Shown: positions 1 through 9,471, numbered from the stretch's first letter. The stretch: 64,000 bases of DNA from DASQFI01 sp035633215 (GCA_035633215.1 DASQFI010000010.1:186001-250000); one strand, 5' to 3'. Numbers and translations: made by a program. The notes: generated by a model not told the origin, from the letters alone.

Positions 1-519
1 GACCAGATGGTGCTCGTCGCCGCGCCGAGCCACCCGCTCGCGGCCCAGCCGATCGTGTCGATTCGCGATCTCGGATCGCAGCAGTTCGTCATCCACCACG
101 GCTGCACGGCGACCACGGCTCGCATCCTGCAACTGTTCGAGCAGCACCAGACGCGCTGTCGTGTCGTCGCGGAGCTGTGGAATTTCGAGAACGTGAAGAG
201 TTTCGTCCGCGAGGAAGTCGGACTCGCGATCGTGCCGGGCATCACGGTGCGGCGCGAGCTGGCCGATGGCACGCTCGTGCGCGTCCCGCTGAGCGAGCTG
301 TCGATGCCGCGGCGGACGCTGATGATCTACCGGGACCAGGGCTACGTGTCGGATTCGGCGAGCGAGCTCATCAAGCTCGTGCGCTCCTTCAACTGGGACC
401 ACGAGCCGATCGCCGCCGGCGCACCCACGGCGACCGCACCCACGCCGACGCCACCGGCCAGCCGGAAGGGCGCGATCCGGACGCCCGCGACGGGACGGCC
501 CGCCAAGGGATGGCACTGA
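1..519 (+). CDS. LysR-family transcriptional regulator, C-terminal part (5' end outside window)
   Basis: The frame is open from base 1, so the gene begins before the window and its DNA-binding helix-turn-helix is not visible. The visible part is the C-terminal half of a LysR effector-binding domain. It has a segment like VAAPSHPLA, where the second subdomain usually begins, then FENVKSFVREEVGLAIVPG, the usual 'valid over a range, constitutively active' turn region of LysR proteins. The last 30 or so residues are Ala/Pro/Thr-rich and look like a disordered tail. LysR proteins are cytoplasmic regulators, often controlling a divergent neighbour, which would lie upstream of the window. The effector cannot be inferred. 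Confidence 0.8.
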   Translation, partial: DQMVLVAAPSHPLAAQPIVSIRDLGSQQFVIHHGCTATTARILQLFEQHQTRCRVVAELWNFENVKSFVREEVGLAIVPGITVRRELADGTLVRVPLSELSMPRRTLMIYRDQGYVSDSASELIKLVRSFNWDHEPIAAGAPTATAPTPTPPASRKGAIRTPATGRPAKGWH

Positions 520-520
520 C

Positions 521-560
521 AGAACTTCGAACTGAGAACTTCGAAACTGAAGACCCGACA
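521..560. repeat. Copy of the AACTT(AG)AACT intergenic repeat
   Basis: Just after the LysR stop there is a run of short GAACTTCGAACTGAGAACTT-type units. Related units occur at 10295-10329, 21134-21245 and 29665-29743, always between genes. Here only one arm is present, so it does not form the long hairpin seen at the two later sites. Confidence 0.55.
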
Positions 561-628
561 GGTCAACCTCGCCGTCGATCCCGCGGGGTTTGGGACGAAC
601 GGCCTTATACCGGCATCACCGGATCTAA

Positions 629-657
629 TTGGCCGTACCGAACCACAGATCTATAGG
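629..657 (+). promoter_or_regulatory. Candidate sigma-70-like promoter for the TonB-dependent receptor
   Basis: TTGGCC at 629-634 is followed 17 bases later by TATAGG at 652-657, about 20 bases before the receptor start at 678. The spacing is ideal, but both hexamers depart from consensus and only sequence supports the call. Confidence 0.35.
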
Positions 658-677
658 CTACCTGTGGGGAGTGTCAT

Positions 678-3600
678 ATGACCCGGCTCGGGATAACTGC
701 GCTCGTAGCGTTCCTCGTCTCTCTTGCGCCCGCCCTGGCGACCGCCCAGGTGCGCACCACCGGTCAAGTCGTCGGCGTCGTCAAAGACGCGTCCGGCGCG
801 GTGATCGTCAAAGCCGACCTCGTGCTGATCGACACGACAACGGGCCTCACGTACGAGGCCAAGAGCAGTGACGACGGCGGGTTCGTGTTTCCGAATCTTC
901 AACCCGGCACGTACACCCTCACGGCGACCGCCGGCGGCTTCCGGCCGCTGACGCTGCAGCAGATCGTGGTGCAGACCTCCCGCACCGCGGAAATCGTCGT
1001 CCAGTTCCAGGTGGCCGGCGTCGCGGAACAGATCAACGTCGAAGGCCGGACGTCGGTGGTCGAGACCAAGTCCTCGACGGTCTCGAACACCGTGACGAAC
1101 GAGCAGATTGCCAAGCTGCCGATGAGCGGCCGCAACATCCTGGATTTCGCGCTGCTCGTGCCGGGCGCCACGCAGAGCACGGGCGGCCGCGACAGCCACT
1201 TCAATGGTCTGCCCGGCGGCGCGATCAATATCTCGCTCGACGGCATCAACAACAACTCCGCGCGCTTCCGCAGCGGCGGCACGAGCATGTTCGTGTTCGC
1301 GCCCGTCCGGCTCGGCGCGATCGAAGAGGTGACCGTGTCCACCTCGGGCCTCAGCGCCGAGGCCGGGGCCGAAGGCGCCATGCAGATCCAGTTCGTCACC
1401 AAGCGCGGCTCCAACACGCTGCGTGGACAGGTGTTCGATCAGTACCGGAGCGACAAGCTCAATGCGAATAGCTGGGTGAACCAGATCCGTGGCATCCAGA
1501 AGACCAAGCTGCGCCAGCACGAGTACGGCGCCAACGTCGGCGGCCCGATTATCAAGGGCAAGCTGTTCTTCTTCGGAAACTTCGAGCAGATCTACTCGCC
1601 GAGTGAGGCGACGCGGACGCGCCGGGTGCTCACGCCCGAGGCGCAGCAGGGCATCTTCCGCTACAACGGGAGCGACAACGTCGAGCGGACCTCCAACCTC
1701 CTCGACATCGCCGCGGCCAACGGTTTCTCGCGCACGATCGATCCGTTCATCGCCTCGCAGCTGCAGATCGTCAACAACGCGATCGCCGGCGGCAACCTCG
1801 TCTCGACGAACCTGTTCCAGAACACGTTCAGCTACATCGAAGAGAACACGCCGAATACGAACATCTATCCGACGACCCGCGTCGACTATCAGGCGTCGCC
1901 GTCGCTCGCCATCCGCGGCGTGCTGAACCTGCACTGGCGCGATCTGCCGACGCAGACGCGATACCTCGGCCTGCCGAAAGTGAGCGAAGGCTTCACCTCG
2001 ACGTACTACATTCTCTCGACCGGGGCCGACTGGACGGTCACGCAGAACCTGTTCAGTCAGACGAGCTTCGGCGTGCAGAGCAATTTCGAGGAATTCCGGC
2101 CCGGGAACACCCTCGCCATCTACGAACCACAGGGCGGACGCCGGGTCCAGTTCCCGCTCAGCCTGGACTCGCCGCAGATCACCGGCGACCAGATGCCGAT
2201 TCCGCGCAACAATCCGGTCTACAACATCTCGAACACGCTGACCTACATTCACGGCACGCACACCTACACGTTCGGCGGCACGTTCCGGCGCACGACGATG
2301 TACGAGTCGATTGGCGGCGCGCCATTTCAGGTCAACCTCGGCGTCGCGGCCGGCGATCCGGTGTCGGGGGTTTTCAACACGACCACGATGCCGGGCGTCC
2401 GCAATGAGGATCTCGCCACGATTCGATCCCTCTACGCGTTTCTCACCGGGCGCATCAGCTCCGCGAGCGGGTCGAACGCTCTCGACGAGAACACCAGGCT
2501 GTACGGCTTGAACCCGGCGTTCCGGCGTGAAGCGCACAACGTCGGCGGTGTCTTCGCGCAGGATCAGTGGCGCGTGTCGCCGAACCTCACCCTGAACTAC
2601 GGCTTGCGCTGGGAGTTCAGCGGGGCGGCGACCAACCCCAACGAGGTCTACAGCAGTCCGACGCCCGCCGATCTGCTGGGGCCGTCGACGGCGCCGTTCC
2701 AGCCGGGGACGCTCAACGGCGTGCTCAACCCGCAGGTCCTGCTGCAGCCCAAGCCGTACAAAGCGGATCTCGTGAATCCTGCGCCCAACGTCGGCCTCGT
2801 CTGGAATGCCGGCGAGGCCGACGGGTTCCTCGGCAAGCTGTTCGGGCGCGCCGTCTACCGTGCGTCGTTTGGCGTGAACTACTACGACGAGGGGCTGATC
2901 AACTTCCAGACCGCGGCGGGCAACGGGCCGGGCCTGTTGCAGACGTTGACGCTCAACCCGGGGATGCCGGGGTTCGCGCCCGGCGGGCTCACGCTGCAGT
3001 CGACGCTGCCCCCGTTTTCGGTGAACCCCACGGAGTTCACGTTCCCGGTCGCGCAGTCGCTCTTCACGTTCTCGCGCGGCCACTCCTCGATCGATCCCGA
3101 CATCCGGACGCCGTACGTCGCCAACTGGTCGTTCGGCTACCAGCGCGAGCTCTGGCGGAACGCGGCGATCGAGATCCGCTACGTCGGCAACCGCGGCCAC
3201 AACCTGTGGCGCGCGTACGACTTCAACGAGGTGAACATCTTCGAGAACGGCTTCGTGCAGGAGTTCAAGAACGCGCAGCAGAACCTGGCGATCAACGTCG
3301 CGAACGGCCGGACGGGATTCGCGAACAACAGCCTGCCAGGTCAGGTGTCGCTGCCGATCTTCGAAGCGGCGTTCGGTCCACGTGGCTCGCAACCCGCGTT
3401 GGCTGCCAACAGCGGATTCACGAGCGGCACGTTCATCACGCAGCTTCAGCAGGGACAGGCGGGCGCGCTCGCGAACACGCTCGCCGGCACGAACCTGTAC
3501 CTCTGCCGGCTGGTGGGCAACGGACTTCCGGCGTGCGACACACTCGGCTACAACGCGGCGGGCGCGCGGCCGATCAACTTCTTCCAGGCCAACCCGTTCG

Positions 3601-4424
3601 CGGCCGGCAATGCGGTCCGGCTCCTGACGGACGAAGCGCGATCGAAATACGACTCACTGCAGCTCCAGTTCCGCCAGCGGTACCACAACGGGCTGAGTCT
3701 CACGGCCAACTACACGTACGGCAAGGCTCGGACCGATCGCTATGCCGACTCCGCGTCAGGCCAGGCCGACTATCGCACGCTCCGTGACAAGACTCTGGAC
3801 TGGGGGCCGGACGTGTACGACCTCCGGCATGTGTTCCAGAGCTACTGGACGTACGAGCTGCCGATCGGCCGCAACCGGCGCGTGGGGATCGAGAACCCCG
3901 TGGTGAACTACATCGCCGGCGGGTGGGCGGTGAACGGCATCCTGCGTCTGCAGACGGGCCGCCCGTTCCTGCTCACGAGCGGACGTTCGACCGTCAACCA
4001 GCGCGACGCGGGCGTCGTCCTGAACGGCATCACCGCCAAGGAACTGCAGGACATGGTGACGGTCCGGCCGGGGCCGAACGGCAACGTGTACGTGTTCCCC
4101 GAGTCGCTCATCGGCACCGACGGCCGCGCCAATCCTGAATTCCTGGCGCCGCCGACGACGCCGGGTGAGTTCGGAGAGTTCATCTATCTCTATGCTCCGG
4201 GGCTCTGGAACGTGGACATCGGATTGGCCAAGCAGTTCGATTTCACGTCCAGCAAGCGCCTGAACTTCGAGATTCTGTTCATCAACGCCTTCAACCATCG
4301 GAATACGACGGTGGGCGGAACCGGCGGCGCGAACACCAGCATCACCTCCGATACGTTCGGCCAGACCACCGGCACAGCGCTCAACCCGAGGAACATCCAG
4401 TTGAGATTGCAGCTCAACTGGTAG
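678..4424 (+). CDS. TonB-dependent receptor, Oar-like, with N-terminal carboxypeptidase-regulatory-like domain
   Basis: A 1248-residue outer-membrane receptor. Residues 1-24 are a signal peptide ending around ALATAQ. Residues ~27-110 form a carboxypeptidase-regulatory-like beta-sandwich (GQVVGVVKDASGAVIVKADL). A plug domain follows (GRNILDFALLVPG, SLDGINNNSARFR), then a long C-terminal beta-barrel with many aromatic strand ends, finishing with RNIQLRLQLNW. This arrangement is typical of the Oar-like receptors that are greatly expanded in Acidobacteriota. They are thought to import large substrates through the outer membrane with TonB-ExbBD energy. The ATG has a purine-rich GGGGAG ribosome site. 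No partner gene nearby reveals the ligand. The next gene is an ADOP permease, separated by a hairpin terminator. Confidence 0.93.
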   Translation: MTRLGITALVAFLVSLAPALATAQVRTTGQVVGVVKDASGAVIVKADLVLIDTTTGLTYEAKSSDDGGFVFPNLQPGTYTLTATAGGFRPLTLQQIVVQTSRTAEIVVQFQVAGVAEQINVEGRTSVVETKSSTVSNTVTNEQIAKLPMSGRNILDFALLVPGATQSTGGRDSHFNGLPGGAINISLDGINNNSARFRSGGTSMFVFAPVRLGAIEEVTVSTSGLSAEAGAEGAMQIQFVTKRGSNTLRGQVFDQYRSDKLNANSWVNQIRGIQKTKLRQHEYGANVGGPIIKGKLFFFGNFEQIYSPSEATRTRRVLTPEAQQGIFRYNGSDNVERTSNLLDIAAANGFSRTIDPFIASQLQIVNNAIAGGNLVSTNLFQNTFSYIEENTPNTNIYPTTRVDYQASPSLAIRGVLNLHWRDLPTQTRYLGLPKVSEGFTSTYYILSTGADWTVTQNLFSQTSFGVQSNFEEFRPGNTLAIYEPQGGRRVQFPLSLDSPQITGDQMPIPRNNPVYNISNTLTYIHGTHTYTFGGTFRRTTMYESIGGAPFQVNLGVAAGDPVSGVFNTTTMPGVRNEDLATIRSLYAFLTGRISSASGSNALDENTRLYGLNPAFRREAHNVGGVFAQDQWRVSPNLTLNYGLRWEFSGAATNPNEVYSSPTPADLLGPSTAPFQPGTLNGVLNPQVLLQPKPYKADLVNPAPNVGLVWNAGEADGFLGKLFGRAVYRASFGVNYYDEGLINFQTAAGNGPGLLQTLTLNPGMPGFAPGGLTLQSTLPPFSVNPTEFTFPVAQSLFTFSRGHSSIDPDIRTPYVANWSFGYQRELWRNAAIEIRYVGNRGHNLWRAYDFNEVNIFENGFVQEFKNAQQNLAINVANGRTGFANNSLPGQVSLPIFEAAFGPRGSQPALAANSGFTSGTFITQLQQGQAGALANTLAGTNLYLCRLVGNGLPACDTLGYNAAGARPINFFQANPFAAGNAVRLLTDEARSKYDSLQLQFRQRYHNGLSLTANYTYGKARTDRYADSASGQADYRTLRDKTLDWGPDVYDLRHVFQSYWTYELPIGRNRRVGIENPVVNYIAGGWAVNGILRLQTGRPFLLTSGRSTVNQRDAGVVLNGITAKELQDMVTVRPGPNGNVYVFPESLIGTDGRANPEFLAPPTTPGEFGEFIYLYAPGLWNVDIGLAKQFDFTSSKRLNFEILFINAFNHRNTTVGGTGGANTSITSDTFGQTTGTALNPRNIQLRLQLNW

Positions 4425-4437
4425 GTGACGACGGCTG

Positions 4438-4463
4438 GGGAGAGACCAAGGACGGTCTCTCCC
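4438..4463 (+). terminator. Hairpin after the TonB receptor gene
   Basis: A perfect 10-bp stem (GGGAGAGACC at 4438-4447, GGTCTCTCCC at 4454-4463) with a 6-base loop lies 14 bases past the stop codon. There is no clear T-run, so it may act as a terminator without a U-tract or as an mRNA-stabilising end. Confidence 0.6.
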
Positions 4464-4499
4464 TGGCCCATTCACGCGCGCCCGGCTTGCACGGGCTAA

Positions 4500-4516
4500 A
4501 CTTTGTAATGTAAAGT
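4500..4516 (+). promoter_or_regulatory. Candidate operator ACTTTGTAATGTAAAGT upstream of ADOP permease
   Basis: A 17-base element with ACTTT/AAAGT arms sits 22 bases before the GTG start of the frameshifted permease. The same sequence, differing only at the central base and in opposite orientation, is at 58173-58189. A possible -35 (TTGCAC, 4487-4492) lies just upstream, so a bound regulator would cover the -10 region. The regulator is unknown. Confidence 0.45.
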
Positions 4517-4537
4517 TATTGGCGTCAGACCCAACCC

Positions 4538-6945
4538 GTGAGCCTGCTGCAGGATCTCCGCTTCGCTATCCGCCTGCTCGTCCGGGACCGCGGGTTTACA
4601 ACGGTCGCGACGGTGGCCCTTGCGCTCGGCATCGGCCTGAACGCCGCGATGTTCACGCTGGTCAACGCGATCCTCATTCGCGGCCTGCCCTTCGACGATC
4701 CCGATCGCTTGATGTACCTTGGCGGGCGCGACCTCGAGCGCGGCGGGCTCGCGGGCGTCTCGTGGCTCGACTTCCAGTCATGGCGGGACTCGCAGACGAG
4801 CTTCATCGATCTCGCGGCCTGGTCGATCGGCGCGATGAACGTCGCCGACGAAACCCAGCCGCCCGAGCGGTACGACGGCGTGTATTTCTCGGCGAACGCG
4901 TTCAAGGTGATCGGCGCGCACCCGATCCGCGGCCGCGACTTCATGCCGGAGGACGATGTGCCCGGCGCCCCTCCGGTCGTCGTCCTGGGTCACGCCGTCT
5001 GGAAGAGCCGGTACGCCCTCGACGATTCGATTGTCGGCCGCATGATCCGCGTCAACGACGTGCCGGCGACGGTCGTCGGCGTCATGGCGGAAGGGATGCA
5101 GTTCCCCGACGCGGATCTCTGGATGCCGTTGTCGGGCGTGCCAGGACTCGCGGCGCAGCCGCGCAATCAACGGTTTGGAATGCAGGCGTTCGGACGGCTG
5201 GCGCCCGGCGTGTCGCGCCGGCAGGCGCAGACCGAGCTCTCGGCCATCGCCGCACGCCTCGAACACGATTTCCCCGCCACCAACAGGAACATCGGCGCCA
5301 CGGTGATGACCTTCAACGAGCGCATCAGCTTCGGTCCGATCCGGCTGGTGTTTCTCGCGTTGATGGGCGCGGTCGGGTTCGTCCTGCTCGTCGTCTGCGC
5401 CAACGTGGCGAACCTGCTGCTCGTGCGATCGACCGCGCGCGCGAGGGAGATGGCGATTCGAGTGTCGATCGGCGCGACGCGGTGGCGCATCGTCCGGCAA
5501 TTGCTGGTCGAGAGCCTCCTGCTCGCGGTCATGGGCGGCGTGCTCGGCTGGCTGCTGGCGGTCGGGGGCATCCGCTGGTTCGATGCCGTGACGCAGGGTA
5601 TCGGGCGGCCTTTCTTCCTTCAGTTCACGATGGACGCGCGCGTCTTCGCCTTCCTTGCCACGGTCTGCCTCGCGACCGGAGTGATTTTCGGATTGGCGCC
5701 GGCGATGCATCTCTCGAAGACCGACATCAACGACGTCGTCAGGACCGGCGGGCGAGGCAGCGGCGGCCCGCGCTCGTCGTCGGCGAGCTCACGCTGACCG
5801 TCGTGCTGCTCGCGGGCGCCGGCTTCATGATCCGGAGTTTTCTGACGCTGTATCGTCTCGATCTCGGCATCGAGACGGCGCACCTGTTGACGATGAATCT
5901 GTCGCTGCCGGATCGGAAGTATCCAACGCCTGCGGCACGCACCGCGTTCCTTGAGCGTCTCGACGAACGGCTCGGCGCCGTGCGCGCGATTCGCGGCGGC
6001 ACCGTGGCCAGTCATCTCCCGTTCGGCAGCGGCGTGCTGATGCAGTTGGCTGTCGAGGGACGCCCGGCGCCGGCGGGCGAGTCGCCGCTGCCGGTCACCC
6101 GCGTGACCGTCGGACCGCGGTATTTCGAGACGTTGGGCCTGCGGTTGCTGCGTGGCCGTGCACTCGACGAGACGGACGTCCGCGCCGGCCGGGACGTCGG
6201 CATCGTCAATCAACGGCTGGCGTCGATGTACTTCGCGAATGAAGATCCCATTGGGCGCCGGGTCCAGGTGATTTCCGAGCCGGCGACCGATCGTCAGCCG
6301 GCGTGGATCACGATTGTCGGCGTGTCGCCGACGGTCCGCCAGCGTCACCTCCGGGAACCGGATCCCGATCCCGTGATCTACGTGCCCTATTACCTGACGC
6401 CCGTCCCCGACATGGCGTTGCTGATTCGGACGGACGGCGACCCGTCCGCGCTGACCGGTATGCTGCGCGAAGAGGTCCGTGCGGTCGATCCGGACCTGCC
6501 GCTCTTCGGGATTGCCACGTTGGATCAACGTCTCGCGCGGATGAGGTGGCCGTACCGCGTGTTCGGCAGCATGTTCTCGGTCTTCGCCATCATCGCGCTG
6601 GGGCTCTCGGCGGTGGGTCTGTACGCGGTCACGGCGTACGCGGTGACGCAGCGCACGCAGGAGATCGGCGTTCGCATGGCGCTTGGCGCCCAGGCGCGAC
6701 AGGTGTGGTGGCTGATGGTCCGGCGGTCGGTCATGCAGCTCGGCATCGGCCTCACCGTGGGAATGGCTGGCGCCTTTGGCGTCGGGCGGCTGCTCCAGAG
6801 CCTGCTCGCCCAGACCGGGGCGACCGACGTCGTGACGCTGGTCTCGATCGCCGCGGTGTTCGTGATGGTCTCGATCGCCGCCTGTTCCTGGCCGGCACGG
6901 CGCGCGACCACCGTGGATCCGATTCACGCTCTTCGCCACGAGTGA
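4538..6945 (+). pseudogene. ADOP-type (MacB-like) ABC transporter permease, frameshifted
   Basis: Two consecutive frames together encode one ~800-residue ADOP permease, the acidobacterial orphan permease family with a duplicated FtsX/MacB core. The first frame (GTG 4538 to stop 5797) holds the N-terminal membrane segment (RFAIRLLVRDRGFTTVATVAL), the MacB-like periplasmic domain and transmembrane segments to about residue 405. The second frame resumes near 5770 with ALVVGELTLTVVLLAGAG and runs through the second periplasmic and membrane unit, ending RATTVDPIHALRHE at 6945. The change corresponds to one missing base within about 5750-5775, in a GC-rich stretch. It could be a real mutation or a consensus error. 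The copy lacks the prefix domain and PadR partner of the other ADOPs and has the operator-like site at 4500. Confidence 0.8.
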
Positions 6946-6987
6946 GCCAGGGACCCGATCCGCGGCCCACAAAAAAAGCGTGGGATT

Positions 6988-7310
6988 GTGGCCGCCCGGA
7001 GCGTCTATGAGGATGTGAGCCGGCCCCGGTTCCCGTCCTTCACGGAAGACGAGCTTCTCCAGGCCTACCGCCAGACGATCCGGCCGCTCTACGCGTTTGT
7101 CTCGCGAAGGGTAGGGGGCGACACCGGCCTGGCCGAAGACCTCGTCCAGAACACCTGGATGCGCGCGCTCGACGCGTGGCCGGTGAGCGGCATGCCGCCT
7201 TGCTCATTCACGTGGCGCGCAACCCGATGGTCAGCCATTTCCGGCAGCTCCAGCCGCAGCCGATCGATCCAGCGTCGATCTCTCGGCCGCTCTGCCATAT
7301 CCTTGGGTAA
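6988..7310 (+). pseudogene. Decayed ECF-type RNA polymerase sigma factor (region 2 only)
   Basis: A GTG-started frame gives a clear sigma-70 region 2: YRQTIRPLYAFVSRRVGG then LAEDLVQNTWMRALDAW. Near 7190 the coding signal moves back one base into another frame (ALLIHVARNPMVSHFRQL, the 2.3/2.4 part) and stops at 7308-7310. Region 4, needed to recognise the -35 element, is absent. The gene is therefore frameshifted and truncated at the edge of the inverted repeat starting at 7309. The true start could also be GTG 7015. ECF factors of this kind often sit beside YCII-family genes; a YCII remnant lies far away at 59841. Confidence 0.65.
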
Positions 7311-7450
7311 AGAATCGATCTATCGCTCTATCGATCTATTTGAAGATCGAGAGCTTACGGGTCAAGAGGACGAACGGTGGCGGAACGCACGGTGGCCAGA
7401 ATGCTCTTCAATAGATCGATAGATCGATAGATCGATCCATCAATTCTTTT
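7309..7450. repeat. Long inverted repeat built from ATCGATAG units
   Basis: Left arm about 7309-7346 and right arm about 7405-7450 are reverse complements with small gaps. Both contain tandem ATCGATAG/ATCGATCT units and the flanks AAAGAA.. and ..TTCTTT. The spacer is about 58 bases. The left arm begins inside the last codon and stop of the sigma remnant. The right arm contains the TTG start of the methyltransferase at 7449. RNA from it would form a very long hairpin. Confidence 0.7.
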
Positions 7451-8660
7451 GACGAATCCCATCGAAGCCGCGCGTGAGTACTGGAATCGGCACGCGAGTC
7501 GAGATCCGCTCTGGGCCGTTCTTTCAGACAGCAGCAAGACGGACCGTCGCTGGGATCTTCCATCGTTCATGGAAACCGGCGAGCGGGAGATCTCGCTCTT
7601 GTTCCACGAGATCAGTTCGCTGGACCTTGCGGTGGCCCGGGGTGCGGCCGTCGATTTCGGCTGCGGTGTCGGGAGACTGACGCAGGCCTTGGCGCGCCGG
7701 TTTGGATCGGTCCTTGGTCTCGACGTCTCGCCTGAAATGATCCGGATCGCGAGGCAGGTCAACAAGTACGGATCCCGGGTCCGGTACGAAACGAACGACG
7801 GTCCACTGGTTCACATGCTCCCGGTGGCGAGCGTCGATTTCATCTACTCGACACTGGTCCTGCAGCATGTGCACCCGAATGTGTCGAGCGGGTACATCGC
7901 TGACCTGGTGAAGAGTCTCCGCCCGGGCGGGCTGTTCGTCTTCCAGCTTCCGTCGACCCGAGCCGAGGCGCGGCGTGGGCCGGTGCCGATGCCGGAGTCG
8001 GCATATCAGGCGTCCGTTCTCGCCCCTCGCGCCATCCCGGGCCGGATGGAAGCGGGGTCGCCGTTCCACCTGCCGCTCGAGATCGTCAACGTCTCCGGCA
8101 ACGTGTGGTCGCAGGGGGACGCCGGCGCGATTCGAGTCGGGAACCACTGGCTCGATGCGCATGCGGGCATGGTGGTGCAGGATGACGGCCGGGCGCCGTT
8201 GCCGGCTGTGTTGCGTCCAGGCGAACGTTGCAGCATCGAACTGGACGTCCGGGCACCTGCTCAGTCCGGGAAGTACCTGCTCGAACTCGACGTCGTCCAC
8301 GAGGGCATCACCTGGTTCGCTGACCGAGGCTCACGGACCGTTCGGTTGCCGATCGCGATCGTTCCTGCCAGCGCGCCACGCGTCGCTGCAGCCGGATCGG
8401 AAGCGGGGCCTCCCGCCTCTGAATCGCCTCGGACAAGAGATCTGCCGGATTACTCGGACGTGAATCTGACCGAGCTCCTTCCGGCACCCGATGGCGTCGC
8501 GGCCGTCTCTGACTTTCCCATGCACGGCATTGCACGAGAGACGGTCACGGGCATCGTCGCCGGCGCGGGTGGCGAGATCGTGCACGACGTCGACGATGAC
8601 CACGCCAGGCCGGAGTGGGACGGTCACAAATACTTTGTCATGAAGAAAGTGAAGGGGTGA
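7449..8660 (+). CDS. Class I SAM-dependent methyltransferase with C-terminal beta-sandwich-like extension
   Basis: A 403-residue cytoplasmic protein. Residues ~60-165 carry the Rossmann methyltransferase motifs: VDFGCGVGRLTQALA (SAM-binding motif I), VLGLDVSPEMI (motif II), DFIYSTLVLQHV (motif IV) and LVKSLRPGGLFVFQLP (motif V/VI). Residues ~205-305 look like a beta-rich accessory domain (NVSGNVWSQGDAGAIRVGNHW), perhaps carbohydrate-related. The substrate is unknown, though this domain mix is common in glycan or secondary-metabolite clusters. The only in-frame start that keeps the conserved N-terminus (YWNRHASRDPLWAVLSD) is TTG 7449, which lies inside the inverted repeat. The last codons and stop lie in a second palindrome (8640-8714), so both gene ends are made of repeat DNA. 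Confidence 0.8.
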   Translation: MTNPIEAAREYWNRHASRDPLWAVLSDSSKTDRRWDLPSFMETGEREISLLFHEISSLDLAVARGAAVDFGCGVGRLTQALARRFGSVLGLDVSPEMIRIARQVNKYGSRVRYETNDGPLVHMLPVASVDFIYSTLVLQHVHPNVSSGYIADLVKSLRPGGLFVFQLPSTRAEARRGPVPMPESAYQASVLAPRAIPGRMEAGSPFHLPLEIVNVSGNVWSQGDAGAIRVGNHWLDAHAGMVVQDDGRAPLPAVLRPGERCSIELDVRAPAQSGKYLLELDVVHEGITWFADRGSRTVRLPIAIVPASAPRVAAAGSEAGPPASESPRTRDLPDYSDVNLTELLPAPDGVAAVSDFPMHGIARETVTGIVAGAGGEIVHDVDDDHARPEWDGHKYFVMKKVKG

Positions 8661-8714
8661 AGTCCATGAAGAAAAGCTCTCCTTCATGAACTTCACCCCT
8701 TCACTTTCCTTCAT
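8640..8714. terminator. Long palindrome of GTGAAGGGGTGAAG units, probable bidirectional terminator
   Basis: Left arm about 8640-8675 and right arm about 8680-8714 match over roughly 33 of 36 positions, with a very short loop. It lies between two convergent genes and includes the methyltransferase stop codon, ending one base before the FHA gene stop. It looks like a mobile palindrome that now serves as a terminator for both genes. Confidence 0.65.
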
Positions 8715-8715
8715 G

Positions 8716-9366
8716 TCATGACGTCTGGGTGGGCTCGCTCCCGTGCATGATGCGGACAATCATTCGCGCGGAACCGACCTGCAGCTCATCGAGATCGGCG
8801 AGAGGGGTCTTGCCGCTGATCCGGGCCTGCTTCACGAGCGTCCCATTCTTGCTGCCGAGATCCTCGACGGTGACACCGTCGGGCAGGACATCGAGGCGGG
8901 CGTGCCGGCGCGAGACGCTGGGAAAATCGATGCGCACCGACGCGCCGGGATCGCGGCCGATGATGTTCTCGCCGTTGCGAAGCGGGATCTCCTCGCCCCG
9001 CCACACAATCCAGGACGTGTGGGAGGCGGGCGCACGATCCGCGGCGTCGCCCGCCACCTGTCCGCAGAACGCGTAGCCGAACCGGTGCACCGTGCGAATG
9101 ACCTTCGACGAGCGCGCTGGATCTGCGAGTGCGCGTCGGAGCTCGGCGACGAGCGATGCCAGGTTGGCCTCCGTGACGAACGTTCCCGGCCACAGGCGAT
9201 CGTGCAGCTCGGTCTTCGAGACCGCGCGCGTGCGATGCTCGACGAGCGCGTGCAGCAGGTCGAATGCTTTCGGGGACACGTGGACTTCCGTGTTGCCGCG
9301 AAACAGTTGGCGAGCGCCGACGTCGAGGCGATAGTCCCCGAACTGAAACGACCGGAAATCTGCCAA
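8716..9366 (-). CDS. OmpR/PhoB-type winged-helix DNA-binding protein fused to an FHA domain
   Basis: A 216-residue protein with two domains. Residues ~5-100 are an OmpR-type winged helix (FGDYRLDVGARQLFRG, SPKAFDLLHALVEHRTRAVSKTEL, LWPGTFV, VIRTVHRFGYAF). Residues ~118-205 are an FHA domain with the phosphothreonine-binding signature GENIIGRDP...SVSRRHARL...DLGSKNGT. There is no receiver domain. Established knowledge says FHA binds phosphothreonine peptides, so DNA binding may be tuned by a Ser/Thr kinase instead of a histidine kinase. That is inference, and no kinase is in the window. The start is TTG at 9364-9366. It is divergent from the AIM24 gene. Confidence 0.85.
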   Translation of the reverse strand: MADFRSFQFGDYRLDVGARQLFRGNTEVHVSPKAFDLLHALVEHRTRAVSKTELHDRLWPGTFVTEANLASLVAELRRALADPARSSKVIRTVHRFGYAFCGQVAGDAADRAPASHTSWIVWRGEEIPLRNGENIIGRDPGASVRIDFPSVSRRHARLDVLPDGVTVEDLGSKNGTLVKQARISGKTPLADLDELQVGSARMIVRIMHGSEPTQTS

Positions 9367-9471
9367 GGTCTACCCTGAAACTGGTGGGAGTTCCAGGAGT
9401 GTACCACCCGCCGCCGTGAACACACTGGTGTGATACAACGTCCCACCTTCTTTAGCTTAGTGAGGACCGAC

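Noticed and set aside
651..3392. A 913-codon open frame on the reverse strand opposite the TonB receptor
   Set aside because: It is rich in Arg/Val/Asp-type codons expected from the complement of a GC-rich gene and has no domain pattern; the + strand encodes an unmistakable receptor.
5750..5775. Programmed ribosomal frameshift in the ADOP permease
   Set aside because: No slippery heptamer of the X-XXY-YYZ kind and no following pseudoknot are evident. Other ADOPs are read in one frame, so mutation or a sequence error is more likely.
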